In this document: in pieces, positions 37,836-49,200 of the stretch
Numbering within the stretch: the first letter of the stretch is position 1
Layout of the letters: each line of letters begins with the position of its first letter
IMG/VR virus record: IMGVR_UViG_3300032291_001823
Location: 1 to 64,000 of that record
Direction: 5' to 3' (one strand)
Length of the DNA: 64,000 bases
From: a virus
Notes under the pieces: generated by a model
Database searches by the model: none
The model's input: only the letters and a program-made list of their open reading frames with translations
What the model was told of the DNA's origin: nothing
Position numbers and translations under genes: made by a program

Positions 37836-40517
37836 ATGAAAGCAAAAATGCTCAAAATTGCTGGTGTTAAGTCTGAAGCTGAGTTCTACAAGAAGTTTCC
37901 TACAGAGGAAGCATTTATGGCTAAGCATGGCAAAGCTTTTAGCAAAGCTCAAAAAGGAATCAAACTGAGTGATCCTGATGTATCATCTGGTTTGAAAAAT
38001 ATTATAGAAGGGTCTATTCAACTGAAAGAGGATATAGCTAATGTGAAGAAGGCAAAGCAGTATGGTAAGATTGCTGAACTTGCACAGAAAGCTGTTCGAA
38101 AACCAGAGGTTCCCAGAAGAAGATATATTAGACCAGAAGATACAATGGTTAATCCTATGAATCCTATGGGATCTGGAGCAGACTTCCTTCAGATGGAAAT
38201 GGGAGGAAATGTTACAGAAATTCAAAATATGTACAATCCTGGAGACATTTATTCTGACATGGGATATGAGCCTCTTGATGATAGTAATATAAAACAATAC
38301 GATGATGGAGGAAAACTTTTTGGATTAAATTCTAAAGAATCTGGTCAACTTGGTGGAGGTCTTGGAAGTCTTATTGGTGGTGGATCAGGAAGACCTTCTG
38401 GAGCAAGTCAAGTTGGAAGTGGCGTGGGTAGCATAGCAGGAATGGCAATTGGTGGTCCTCTTGGAGCAGCAATAGGTAGTGCTCTTGGAGGAGCAGTTGG
38501 AGGACTTATTGGAGGCGGTCAAGAAAAGAAAATAAAAGAACAAGAAAAGAAAATAGGAAACCTTGCTTTTCAAAGTGGTGTTGTAGGATTGCAAGATTCA
38601 ATGTCAGCATACATGAAGAATGGTGGTTGGGTTTCTAATGATTGGCAACCACAAGTGATTGCAAAGTTTGGAGAGTATGACGTTAAAGATTTGCTGAAAG
38701 CTCCAAATGATGCAGACATGCTTAGGTCTGGTGGTCATCTTAAAGACTACACAGCTCCTAGTGCAAGAGCTATGTCTACAGAAAGACCTGATTTTCAAAT
38801 GGGTGGAGAGCTTCAAACTTATTGGGGTGGATATGCAGAACCTATTTCTCAAAATCCTTATTTACCTGATGGTGGTGAAACTGTAATGTTTAGAGGACAG
38901 TCTCACGATGAATCTGATGGACAAGGAAGAACAGGAATTGGAATCACCTATGGTGACAATCCTGTAGAAGTTGAAAGGGGTGAACCTGCTGTAAAACTTA
39001 GAGATGGAGGTAGTAATGAAGAAAACCTTGTTGTATTTGGTAATATGAAGATTCCTTCCTACGGAGTTAGTGAGTTGGATGATCCTAAAGCAAAAGGTAT
39101 GAAGTTTAAAACATATACAGCAGGCTTGAGTAAAATTGAAAACAAAGCAAATAAAACAACTGACAAGGCTTTGAAACTTTTAGAAGATACTGACACAGAT
39201 AGTGCTTTTGATCTTCTGTCAATTTCTACAGCTAAAGCAATGTTAAAAGGATCTGACATGAAACTTAAAGATGCAGCTATGAAAAAACAAACAGCTGCTA
39301 GTATACAAAGTGCAATATTAGATACAGCAGAAGAAATGGGAGTTGAAAGTGATTCTCTTTCTAGAGGAAAAATCAAATCTGCTAAATCTGGAGGTAAGTT
39401 TACATCTGCTCAGGTGGGAATTAATCAACCTTTGACACCAATCCCTCCTGTAAATACATATTATCAAATTCCAGTTAGAGAAAATCAACTTCTTAAAACA
39501 ACTGCTGCTGTACAAGAGTTGGTTAAACAACAGCAACAACAACAAGTAAAAAAAGCTGCACCAAAATCTAAAGTTACAAAAGCTCCTGCTATATCAGCTC
39601 CTATAAAAGATAGACTTTTTGCACCAGTAGCACCTATAAAAAGAGACATACCAAAACTTCCAGCTATTAGTTCTACTATTGATCCAGAAATTTCAAAACG
39701 TGTAATTTCTGATTTAGAAAATCTTAAATTATCTAAACCAGGTGAGCCAGAAGATGAGTTTGATATGTCAGATTTTCTACAAATGGTAAACCCTTATTTA
39801 AGACCTGGTATACAAAATCGTTTAGACCCAGGTCAACTTGCTCCAGAGATGTTTGCTCTTTCAGCAAATCAACTTGAGCCAGTACAAGCCCAACTCTACA
39901 CACCTCTTCTTGAGGAAGTAAGTAGAATCTCTTTACAAGACCAGCTTAATGAAATACAAGCTGAGGCAAATGCTGCTAGAAGAATGGTTGGTGGTAATCC
40001 AGCAGCTCAAGCAGCTATAGCAGCTCAAGCAGCATCTGCTAAGAACAAAGTGCTTGGTGAACAATTTAGAGTTAATCAAGCAATGGAAATGGAGTCTCGT
40101 AGAAGAAACTTAGCTACATTGAATGATGCCACTCTTAAGAACCTTGGTATTCTTGATCAACAATATCAAAGGCAGTCTCAGGCTAAATCTGCTACAAAAG
40201 CACAAGCATTCACTGCTCTTAGTTCAATTGCTGATAAGATTGCAAAGAATAAAGCTGAAACTCTGAGCACAAATGTAATGGCAAACATGTATCCACAATA
40301 CACGTTTGGTCCTAATGGTAGAGTGTTTAACACTGGTTTGACAGAATTTAATATTCCTCAAGTTGGTGCCACATCAACCACAAAAGATAGTAAAGGAAAT
40401 GATCTTATTCCTATATATGGAAAAGACAATAATATTACAGGATATAGGGTGAAAGAGGATCCTAAGCCTAAAAAAGGAAGAAACGGTTCTATCGTAAAAG
40501 CAATAAAAAATCTATAA
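37836..40517 (+). CDS. Cargo/ejection protein with glycine zipper
   Basis: The 893-residue product starts MKAKMLKIAGVKSEAEFYKKF at ATG 37836, one base after the previous stop; an in-frame GTG at 37809 would overlap that gene and is rejected. A long Gly/Ala-rich hydrophobic segment at residues about 160-228 (SLIGGGSG...IGGPLGAAIGSALGGAVGGLIGGG) forms a glycine zipper of the kind that inserts in membranes. The rest is helical and Gln/Lys-rich. Such proteins leave the virion to form a channel across the cell envelope. A short NGGWVSNDW peptide echoes the GGWLDKY motif of the preceding protein. Confidence 0.75.
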   Translation: MKAKMLKIAGVKSEAEFYKKFPTEEAFMAKHGKAFSKAQKGIKLSDPDVSSGLKNIIEGSIQLKEDIANVKKAKQYGKIAELAQKAVRKPEVPRRRYIRPEDTMVNPMNPMGSGADFLQMEMGGNVTEIQNMYNPGDIYSDMGYEPLDDSNIKQYDDGGKLFGLNSKESGQLGGGLGSLIGGGSGRPSGASQVGSGVGSIAGMAIGGPLGAAIGSALGGAVGGLIGGGQEKKIKEQEKKIGNLAFQSGVVGLQDSMSAYMKNGGWVSNDWQPQVIAKFGEYDVKDLLKAPNDADMLRSGGHLKDYTAPSARAMSTERPDFQMGGELQTYWGGYAEPISQNPYLPDGGETVMFRGQSHDESDGQGRTGIGITYGDNPVEVERGEPAVKLRDGGSNEENLVVFGNMKIPSYGVSELDDPKAKGMKFKTYTAGLSKIENKANKTTDKALKLLEDTDTDSAFDLLSISTAKAMLKGSDMKLKDAAMKKQTAASIQSAILDTAEEMGVESDSLSRGKIKSAKSGGKFTSAQVGINQPLTPIPPVNTYYQIPVRENQLLKTTAAVQELVKQQQQQQVKKAAPKSKVTKAPAISAPIKDRLFAPVAPIKRDIPKLPAISSTIDPEISKRVISDLENLKLSKPGEPEDEFDMSDFLQMVNPYLRPGIQNRLDPGQLAPEMFALSANQLEPVQAQLYTPLLEEVSRISLQDQLNEIQAEANAARRMVGGNPAAQAAIAAQAASAKNKVLGEQFRVNQAMEMESRRRNLATLNDATLKNLGILDQQYQRQSQAKSATKAQAFTALSSIADKIAKNKAETLSTNVMANMYPQYTFGPNGRVFNTGLTEFNIPQVGATSTTKDSKGNDLIPIYGKDNNITGYRVKEDPKPKKGRNGSIVKAIKNL

Positions 40518-40558
40518 CTGATTCAGTTATACCAACTTACCAAGTTTCGTTATGATGT

Positions 40559-40590
40559 CTTGGTTATTATAATATATTAAATTACATTTG
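40559..40590 (+). promoter_or_regulatory. Bacteroidota-type promoter before cargo and RNAP genes
   Basis: TACATTTG at 40583-40590 fits TAnnTTTG exactly; CTTG at 40559-40562, twenty bases earlier, fits TTTG with one mismatch. The start would lie about ten bases before ATG 40606, a very short leader. A small ACCAAG/CTTGGT hairpin overlaps the upstream element. Confidence 0.6.
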
Positions 40591-40605
40591 CTAACTTAAC
40601 ATATC

Positions 40606-43248
40606 ATGGCTTCATTTACTGACCAAATAATGCAATTTAACCCATACGTTCAGCAATTGCCTGTTGAGGCAATGGCTAAAGTGGGTATGTATAAACAACA
40701 GAAGTATGAAGAAGGGGTACAGAAAATCCAAAGCTATATAGATAATGTGGCTGGATTGGATGTTGTTAAACCATTACATAAACAATATCTTCAATCCAAG
40801 CTTGATGAGCTTGGAGGAAAACTGAAGAGCGTAGCTGCTGGAGACTTCTCAAACTTCCAATTAGTTAACTCTGTAGGAGGAATGGCTACACAAATTGCAA
40901 AAGACCCCACAGTACAAAATGCAGTAGCATCAACTCAATATGTAAGAAAAGGACAGCAAGATATGGAGACTGCTAGAAAAGCAGGTAAATCTTCTGTACA
41001 AAACGAAGCATGGTTTAATAATAAAATAAACGGATGGTTAAATAACAATGACATAAATGCTTCTTTTTCGGACTATTATGTTGAATATACAGATATTGAA
41101 AAGAAGCTTAGGGATGTTGCAAAAGATGTCCACGAATACGATCGATCTATAGAAATGCCTTTCCAAAGAGATAATGGTGGCAATATTTTATATTTTGATA
41201 AAAATGGTAATGTTACAACTCCAGACAAAGGGCAGAGTAGGATTGATGAAGTGCTGCTAAAAACTAAAGTTAAAGGGAAATCTGCTCAAAAGATTCTTGA
41301 TAACTTTTACAGTAGTATTGATGAGAATGATAAAAGACAATTGAATATTGACGGTTGGTATCATTATAGAGGATACACTGGAGACTCGTTTAAACAAAAA
41401 ATAACAAGTGATATAACTTCTTCATACAATATGAAGAAAGACATACTATCAAAAGAAATTGTCAAGATATCAACAGAGCTCTCTGGAAATTCTAAGCTTA
41501 CAAAGGAACAAAGAAATGCTCTTACAGCAAAGATGAACGAGTATACAGATCTTGTAAACAAAGGTGGAATAGATAAAGAGCTTAGTGAGAAACTTAGTGA
41601 TATTGGTAGAATTAGCGATGATGAACTTAAGGGTTCAGTTTACATGGAAAAAACATTAAATAAACTGGCCACTGATATTTCCTACCAAGATATAGAAACA
41701 GAATATAAAGACAACCCTTACTTCAATGCATTGATGAAGAAGAAGGATTTAGCATTTAAATATTCAGAAGCTGTTAGAGACCAGAAGAATAAAGATAGAG
41801 ATTACGGGTTAAGTCTAGAAAGACTTAATATAGAAAAATTCAAGTTAACAAAAGATGCTGCTGGTAAAGATATTATATTCGAAAACTTAGGAACATCTAC
41901 AGATAAAACTCTTCCTACACTTGGGGATTTGCAAAATGGCATCACTGGTCTTGATGACGAAATGCAAAAGTTTAAACGAGAGAACGCTCCTTTTGTTATT
42001 TCAGGATATAACGAGATGAATGATGTTCAGAAAAGAGAGGCAATGAATAGCCTAGTTGATCAATACCTAGCAAACCCATCAAGCATCACTGATAATAACA
42101 AAAGAAAAATTCTTGATCAGTGGATTGGTATGCAAACTGATATGACTAGGAGAATGAGCAATTATGTAAACATTACACAAAAGGCAAAACCTTTTGACGA
42201 CGCAATTAATAATATTGCAGACTCTCTTCCTGGATATGTAAAAAATGGTACACAAATATATAGTGCTAAAGAAATCAGAAGTATAACTAGTGATATTAAT
42301 AGATTTACTTCTTCTTTACAATTAAACAAATTTGGAGTTCCTATTGGAGGTGGGGTGACAGATTGGGGTAAAATGAAACAAGCATACGCTAATTCAAAAT
42401 ATCTTCCAATAATTAATGTTATTGAGAAAAGACAAAAAAGTGGATTGGCATCATTAGTTGGTGAAGAAATGGAGATTGCAAAAACACTTGATAATATTCG
42501 TAGTCAAGTTAGAGAGAAATCAGCTAAGATTTCAAAAGATAAAGATAATTTTATTAATACAGAACTTGGAAAAATAATGCCTCAGTATCAAGATGAAGTT
42601 GGTACATTGGATAAAGAAGATAAGGTTACAATGGGAAAAGTTGATAATCTTATTGGTAACATGTATGGGATAGCAAGTCAACTTGGTGGAAAGATTGATT
42701 CTGAAAAGTTTGACCCTGCCACCATAACAGCATGGAGAACAGGTAAGCAAGCTAGTGATTTAAAATATGTTGTAAAGAGAAAAGCTGATATGTCTCAAGG
42801 AACTCTTCAAATATTTAATGGAAACGAAGTTCAAGAGATTCCACTTAACTCTAAACAACTAGGTAGATATTTTCCACAAGCAGCTAAAGGACATCCTCTA
42901 GATAGTGCGAAATATATGGTAATGAGTTCTCCTACAAAAACAACAAACGCAGCTGGAGTAGTTGATGGTGGACCATCTGGAGCATTAAATGCTGCATTTA
43001 CAGGAGATCAGCTTCCGCTATTGGCAGGAAGTAAATATTCAAGTTTGGTAAGATTTGACATTGAAGGCGCTTCTGACAACGATGGTGGAGACGACGATCT
43101 ATACCAAATTAGAATGTATGTAAATGATAATGGTATTTGGAAAGATGATGTTGTGAACAAAGAGGGCTTTGCAAAATTAGATGGTGTATTTGCAATTATG
43201 CAAAACATTGGTACAAAGAAATATCAAGAAATAAAAGATAGCAAATAA
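40606..43248 (+). CDS. Conserved crAss-like cargo protein
   Basis: This 880-residue protein begins ASFTDQIMQFNPYVQQLPVE and continues with a segment containing YLQSKLDELGGKL and GDFSNFQLVNSVGG; I recall these as hallmarks of a family conserved in crAss-like phages that lies directly before the RNA polymerase giant. It is almost wholly helical, lysine-rich and without signal peptide. In studied crAss-like virions proteins in this place are packed as cargo in the tail or capsid. It overlaps the giant by one base (TAATG), implying joint production. Confidence 0.85.
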   Translation: MASFTDQIMQFNPYVQQLPVEAMAKVGMYKQQKYEEGVQKIQSYIDNVAGLDVVKPLHKQYLQSKLDELGGKLKSVAAGDFSNFQLVNSVGGMATQIAKDPTVQNAVASTQYVRKGQQDMETARKAGKSSVQNEAWFNNKINGWLNNNDINASFSDYYVEYTDIEKKLRDVAKDVHEYDRSIEMPFQRDNGGNILYFDKNGNVTTPDKGQSRIDEVLLKTKVKGKSAQKILDNFYSSIDENDKRQLNIDGWYHYRGYTGDSFKQKITSDITSSYNMKKDILSKEIVKISTELSGNSKLTKEQRNALTAKMNEYTDLVNKGGIDKELSEKLSDIGRISDDELKGSVYMEKTLNKLATDISYQDIETEYKDNPYFNALMKKKDLAFKYSEAVRDQKNKDRDYGLSLERLNIEKFKLTKDAAGKDIIFENLGTSTDKTLPTLGDLQNGITGLDDEMQKFKRENAPFVISGYNEMNDVQKREAMNSLVDQYLANPSSITDNNKRKILDQWIGMQTDMTRRMSNYVNITQKAKPFDDAINNIADSLPGYVKNGTQIYSAKEIRSITSDINRFTSSLQLNKFGVPIGGGVTDWGKMKQAYANSKYLPIINVIEKRQKSGLASLVGEEMEIAKTLDNIRSQVREKSAKISKDKDNFINTELGKIMPQYQDEVGTLDKEDKVTMGKVDNLIGNMYGIASQLGGKIDSEKFDPATITAWRTGKQASDLKYVVKRKADMSQGTLQIFNGNEVQEIPLNSKQLGRYFPQAAKGHPLDSAKYMVMSSPTKTTNAAGVVDGGPSGALNAAFTGDQLPLLAGSKYSSLVRFDIEGASDNDGGDDDLYQIRMYVNDNGIWKDDVVNKEGFAKLDGVFAIMQNIGTKKYQEIKDSK

Positions 43249-46200
43249 TGGCAATTTTTAAAGAAGAGTTGATAACAAACACTCCTTTAGAAGGAGATCC
43301 TATTCCGCAACTTGCATTAGGTACTCCTCAATTAAGTGCTATGCCCACACTTCCAAATATTGAAGTTAGTGGAGGCTCTGTAAATAAATCTATAGAGGGT
43401 CTTGACTCTTCTCAATTATCAAAGCTTGCAAAACTTCCTGGACAAGGTGGTGGTGCTAATCTTATTCCGTTAAGTGAAGTGGCAGCTAACAAAAGATACA
43501 ACACTTATGTTAGAGGGATGGATCTTGAGAATATTTATGGAATGCAACAATCTGCATGGGCACAATTGGGAAATAGTGCTGTGAAAATGGCAGGATTGGC
43601 TGCAGGTACATTTGCTCAAAGTTTTGCTACAATTCCTAATACTATTTCTGCTTTTAAAAATGGTACAGCTGCTTTATCTGGAGGACCAGATAGTTATGAA
43701 GCTGCAATAGATGATTGGACAAAAAATCTAGAAGACTATTTTCCTAACTACTACACTAGAAAAGAAAAAGAAAATCCATATCTAGCAATAGTTCCTTTCA
43801 TGCCTGGAAGTGCTAATTTCTGGGGTGATAAAATTATTAAGAATCTTGGTTTTACAGCAGGAGCTATTGGTGGAGCTCTTGTACAAGATGCAATTATTGG
43901 AGCTGCTACAGAAGGAATTGGAGCTGCTCCATTGGTGGCATCTCAACTTGGTAAAGCTTCTTTGTGGTTAAATAAACTTTACGCTGGTAGTACAAAAGTA
44001 GATAAGGTTTTAGATCTTGCAAAAACTGTTGGAAAAACTGAACAACAAATTCTAAACATTAAACGTTTAGGAGAGATTGCTGCTGGAACAAAAGTAACAA
44101 ACGGATTTAGATATGGAATGGGCATATATGGCTCTTCTAGAACTGAAGCTGCAATTGAGGCTCGTGATGGATATAGGCAAGTGAAGGATGAGTTGATTAA
44201 AGAATATAAAAGTCAAAATCCTGGAAAAGAACCAATTAGTTCTGATTTAGAAGAAATTGAAAAATATGCAACAGATGCAATGAATACCAGATTTGGTATT
44301 AACATGGCACTACTGACAGTATCCAATGCTGTTCAGTTTGGAAACTTGTTTAAATCATTTACATCTGCTCAAAAAGGAATTAGCGGACAGCTCACAAGAG
44401 ATATAGACGAGGTTGGTAAAATTGGACTTAAGGAAGGATCGCTTGACTTGTTTGAAAGAAAAGGTGCTCAAACACTTTCTGGAAAAATCTGGGAGTCTGT
44501 ACAACCTAAATTGCCAAACATTCTGTCAGAAGGTGTATATGAGGAAGGTGGTCAATATGCTGCAGAAAAAGGAACTTATGATTATTTTACAAGAAAGTAT
44601 AAAAATCTTTCAAACCCATTATACAAAGATAACTGGAGCACCACTGTTGAAGCAGTTAATTCTACAGTGAAGGGACTAAAAGATCAATTTGGAACAGACG
44701 AAGGATTGGAGAACATGATTGTTGGTGCAATCAGCGCAATGATTAGTGGTGGAATAATGTCTAAAATTGATACAGTAAGAGGACAAGGATCTGATGAACG
44801 TTTGCAAAGTTCTATAAACATTCTCAATCAATATGGTCTCACTGGAGTGTTGAGTAGTAATTTTGAAAACACTTTGAACTCAGCTGGCATTGCTAAAGAG
44901 ATGGATGAGGCTGTAAAAGCTAATGACGTCTTTAAATATAAAAATCTTAAGAACGACATGTTCATCAACTTTGTACAATCACGTATTCCTTCAGGAATGC
45001 ATGAGGTTACAATTGAACAGTTGAGGATGTTGAAAGATTTGGATAAAGCTGAGTTTGAGAAGTCATTTGGTATGGACTTCAATTCTTCCAATAAGTCCAC
45101 TGTAAATGAATATGTAGATTCATTAATTGATGAAGCTAATCAAATTAAGAAGATTAGTGATTCAATTGATTTTACATTCAAGAATCCTTTCAAGAAGATA
45201 GACAACCCAACCACTACTGAAGAGGGAATTGAAACCTCACGTTTTAATGATTTCAATAAATGGAAAGCAGAGCTTACATTTCTTGCAGCAAAGATTCCAC
45301 ATGTAAATAACAGATTAGACTCTATACAACAAAGTGTCAATAGCATTAGTCCTATTGTTACAAATGATTTGCTTTCTCAATTAACAAACAAAGAGTCTCT
45401 TAAAGATCTTAGCACATCTTATGAGGAAAAAGCCAATCAGTTAAATAAAACTATTACAGAGTTTACATCTATACAGGATAAGAAAAGAATAAACAATCAG
45501 GTTAAGGCATTACGTACAGCTTCTGAAAGAATCAATCTTGGTTTGACAAATGGTGTAGATGGTAAATTATTTGATTATCTACTCAACTTTGAGCTCAATA
45601 ATCAAGACCCAACTGCTAGCAGACAAGTTGGTCCAGAGAATACCACTGACTTATTCACTTATGGTCATGACATTAATAGGCTCAACTCTCTGAAAGATGA
45701 TGTGTCTGAATTATACGACAATCTCACAGGCGAAAAAGGATTTAACAAATTCATGGACCAAGGAGAGCAGCTTCGTTCTGGTGCTATTCCTGAGGAAGAA
45801 GATAAAGAAGAAAAAGAGATTGTTGTAAAAGAAGGTCCTCAGTTTACAAATAAAGCTGGTGTTAAAGAAACATTTGAAGAGGGTAGAGAATATCAAATTC
45901 CTGCAGGAAAGAAAGCTAAAATTGATAAGATTGCTGATGATAGGTGGCAAGTGACTGCACCTGATGGTAACATCACCTTTTATGAATCTGAGGAAAAAGC
46001 AAAAGAACAAGTTGATTCTATAAATGAAGAATTTGGTAATCTTCAGAAAGCAAAGGTGATTGCTATCAATCCTGATGGTACACTGAAGGTGGAAGATATA
46101 AATGGTGACATATATAATGTCGATCCATCCAAGTTTGAGGGGTATGAAAAGGTAGAAACTGAGCAGGAGAAACTGCAGAAGTTTAAACAAGATGTAGAAG

Positions 46201-49200
46201 AAGATCAAAAAGATATAGAACATACATCTGGAACAATAGCTTCCAAAGAAAATACAGCAAAAACAAAAGCTGAGTTTGATGTAGAGAGTAAGAAGAAAGG
46301 AATTGAATGGTTATTTATATCAACTAGTGGTGCGTCTGAAGACTGGGAATCAGGTAAACTTAGTCCTAGTCAGCAACGTGCTATTACACTTAGGAACAAT
46401 TACAGAAACCTTCCTAACAGAAACAACCTCAGAATAATCCTTGTTACACAGAATCAAGAAAACTCTCTTGGTTTATCTGGACTGACAGCAATGTCAATGG
46501 CTAACACTGGTGTAGATTCTTCTACATACACAGACTTGAATGATGGATTTGTTGGTGCAGTGTATGTTGAACAAGATGGGGCTGATGTATATTTTGTAGA
46601 TAAGAGTGGTAAGAAACTTGGAAAGGTTGGTGATCCTGTGGACATTAATCAAGTGGTATTTGATACAATGCCTACAACAAGTCTTACATGGAGTGATAAA
46701 GAAAATAGGTATAGAGCTGGAGATGAGGATAAGGCACAAGAGTATTCAGATAGGTGGAAAGCAAAACGCAACCAACTGTTTAACACTCCAGAAGGAAAAT
46801 ATGAAATCTATAAGTTTTCTGTAAGCCCTGGTATTCCAGACATAGCAAACCTTAGCGATAACAACACTGTTGGTGAAACTCTTATTCCTGAAAATGAGAT
46901 TGTTTACCAAGAAGGACTTGTTGTAATCCCTACAACAGGAAATATTCAACACCAAGGACGCAACCTTAAGTTTCCTGATGGTGTTCCTGTTTTCCAATAC
47001 AGAGATGTATTGACATTCCTCAAGACACGTAAGTTCACTAAAGCTGAAGCACGAACTATTTTTGAGGTGATGAAAAAGATGTCTGAAGACATCAAACAAA
47101 AACTTGACCAAGGAAAGAAAATAAAGAGCAACAAGAAGTATACAAGGTTCCTTCAAAATGTTCTTTATTGGAGGAAATCACCAAAGACAGATAAGAATCA
47201 GATATTCATTGACTATGATACAATGGATTTCTTCTTTGGTGGAAAGAGATATGATTTGACAAACCTTGGTGCAAGTGAGGCTGAAATTATAGATCAGCTT
47301 GAGAATCTCTACGCTAACATCAATAATGACTCTCTTACAAAAAACTTTAGTGAGAAGTTTAATGAATATTATATTGATGAGTCTAAAAATCTTGCAACAA
47401 GAACATGGGATAATTATCAGTCTTATCTGTTGTCTTCAAAGTATCCAGATGGGTCTAATAGGTCAGTGGTAGACATTCCTTTGACAACTCCTATTCAGAA
47501 ACCTACAGAGCTTAAGCCTTTTAATTTCAAACAAAAGTATTCCATTCTTGAGGGAGTGGAACTTCCTTCTATTGAAGTGAAGCCTGTTGTTAAACCAGAA
47601 GCTCCTACAGCACCTGCTCCTTCTGGAAAGAAGATAGGTGATTACACCGTAGATGGTGTAACGCAAAACGTATACCAACTTAAGAACGGTCCTGTTGGAT
47701 TTACAGCCACTATTAAGGATGGTGAAGTTTTTGTAGAGGTTGAATCTAATGACACAATAAAGAAAATTACTGATAATAAGGATGCTCTTAACAATACAAT
47801 AATTCCTTTATTAAAAGCAGAAAAGAAATTTGATGCTACAGAAAAAGACGAACAGCATGTTCTTGGTTTTGTTTCTCTCAAAATAGCAAACGATTTACAA
47901 AAACAATTGAATGCTTCAGTTGCTCCTACAACAGCAGCTGTATTGCAGCCTGATGTTTCTCCTCTTGCACAAGTGCAAGGAACAGCTAGGACAGAGCCTC
48001 TTACAACAGCAGTTTCTACAGATGCTAAGACTGATATAGAAGAAACTGGAAATCAGTTACAGGTTATTCAAATGATGACTCTTCGTATAAAGTCTTTGTC
48101 CAAAGAAGAAAGAGCTTTGATGGACAAATACTACGATGTACTAAATGCTGAAGGTTTAAGGAATGGAAAAGAGTTGTCTGAACTGTATTATAAAGTTAAA
48201 AAAGACGGTAGTAATCCTGAGCTAGTAAAGAAGGTAGATGAGTTTCTTTCAGAAGTTAAGAAACTTCAAGCAGCTCCTGCTGTTACAGATGTTAAACCAA
48301 CTACTCAGTTTACTCAATCTTTTGGAGCCTTTACTGTCTATGAAGGAAGTGACGGATCATATGATGTACAAGATAATACTGGTGAAGGCATAATAGCTGA
48401 GTATGTTAAAACAAAAGAAGAGGCTATACTCATAGCTAAGCGAGCTGATATAGAGAAAAGAAAACAAGAAGAGATAAAACAAAAAGCTCCATACGTTTTA
48501 ATAAAAGGAAGCTATGAGGGAGAGAATAAGACAATCGGTACATTAACTTTCAAAAGTAATGTAGACAATATATATGCATACGATGAAGGAAGTACAAACA
48601 TATCTAAAGACGCACTAAGAGGTGATAAGAGACTTTCAAAAATAACTAAAGAACAATACGACGCTGCTATAAAAGCACCTGAGTTAATAAAAGAAATTGA
48701 GGCTGAATATAATGCAAAATTAGATGTCTTAGAAGGGATTAAACCTACTGCACCAACAAATTTTGGAGGAACTAAACCACCTCCTAATACAGAATATAGA
48801 AGAGTGGGTGCTGATGGAATAGAAAGAATTTCTAGTGAAGAGCTTGAGTTGTTCAAAGCTTGGGCTGCTGAAAAGGTTCCTACTATTCCATATACAGTGA
48901 TGGAGAATGTTCTTACAACACATGATGGTGAGAAAGCATGGGGTGCATTTGAAAATGGTGTTGCTAAGTTCTATAGGTCTGCAGCTAGAGGTACAGAATA
49001 TCATGAAATAGGAGAAGCTGTATGGAACGGTATGCTTTCTCCTGAAGAGCGTCAGGCTATTCTTGATGAAGAAAGACAAAAGTCTGGTAAGTTTAAAGAT
49101 AGACAATCAGGAAAAACTTATTCCTATGATGATCCAAATGTAACTGACCAGATGCTGAAGGAGAGAATCATGGATGATTTTGCTGAGTTTAGACTTGGTA

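Noticed and set aside
45711-46223. Antisense open frame of 170 codons within the giant gene
   Set aside because: Low-complexity Phe/Leu-rich product opposite a coding region with clear domains; typical shadow of an AT-rich Lys/Glu-rich gene.
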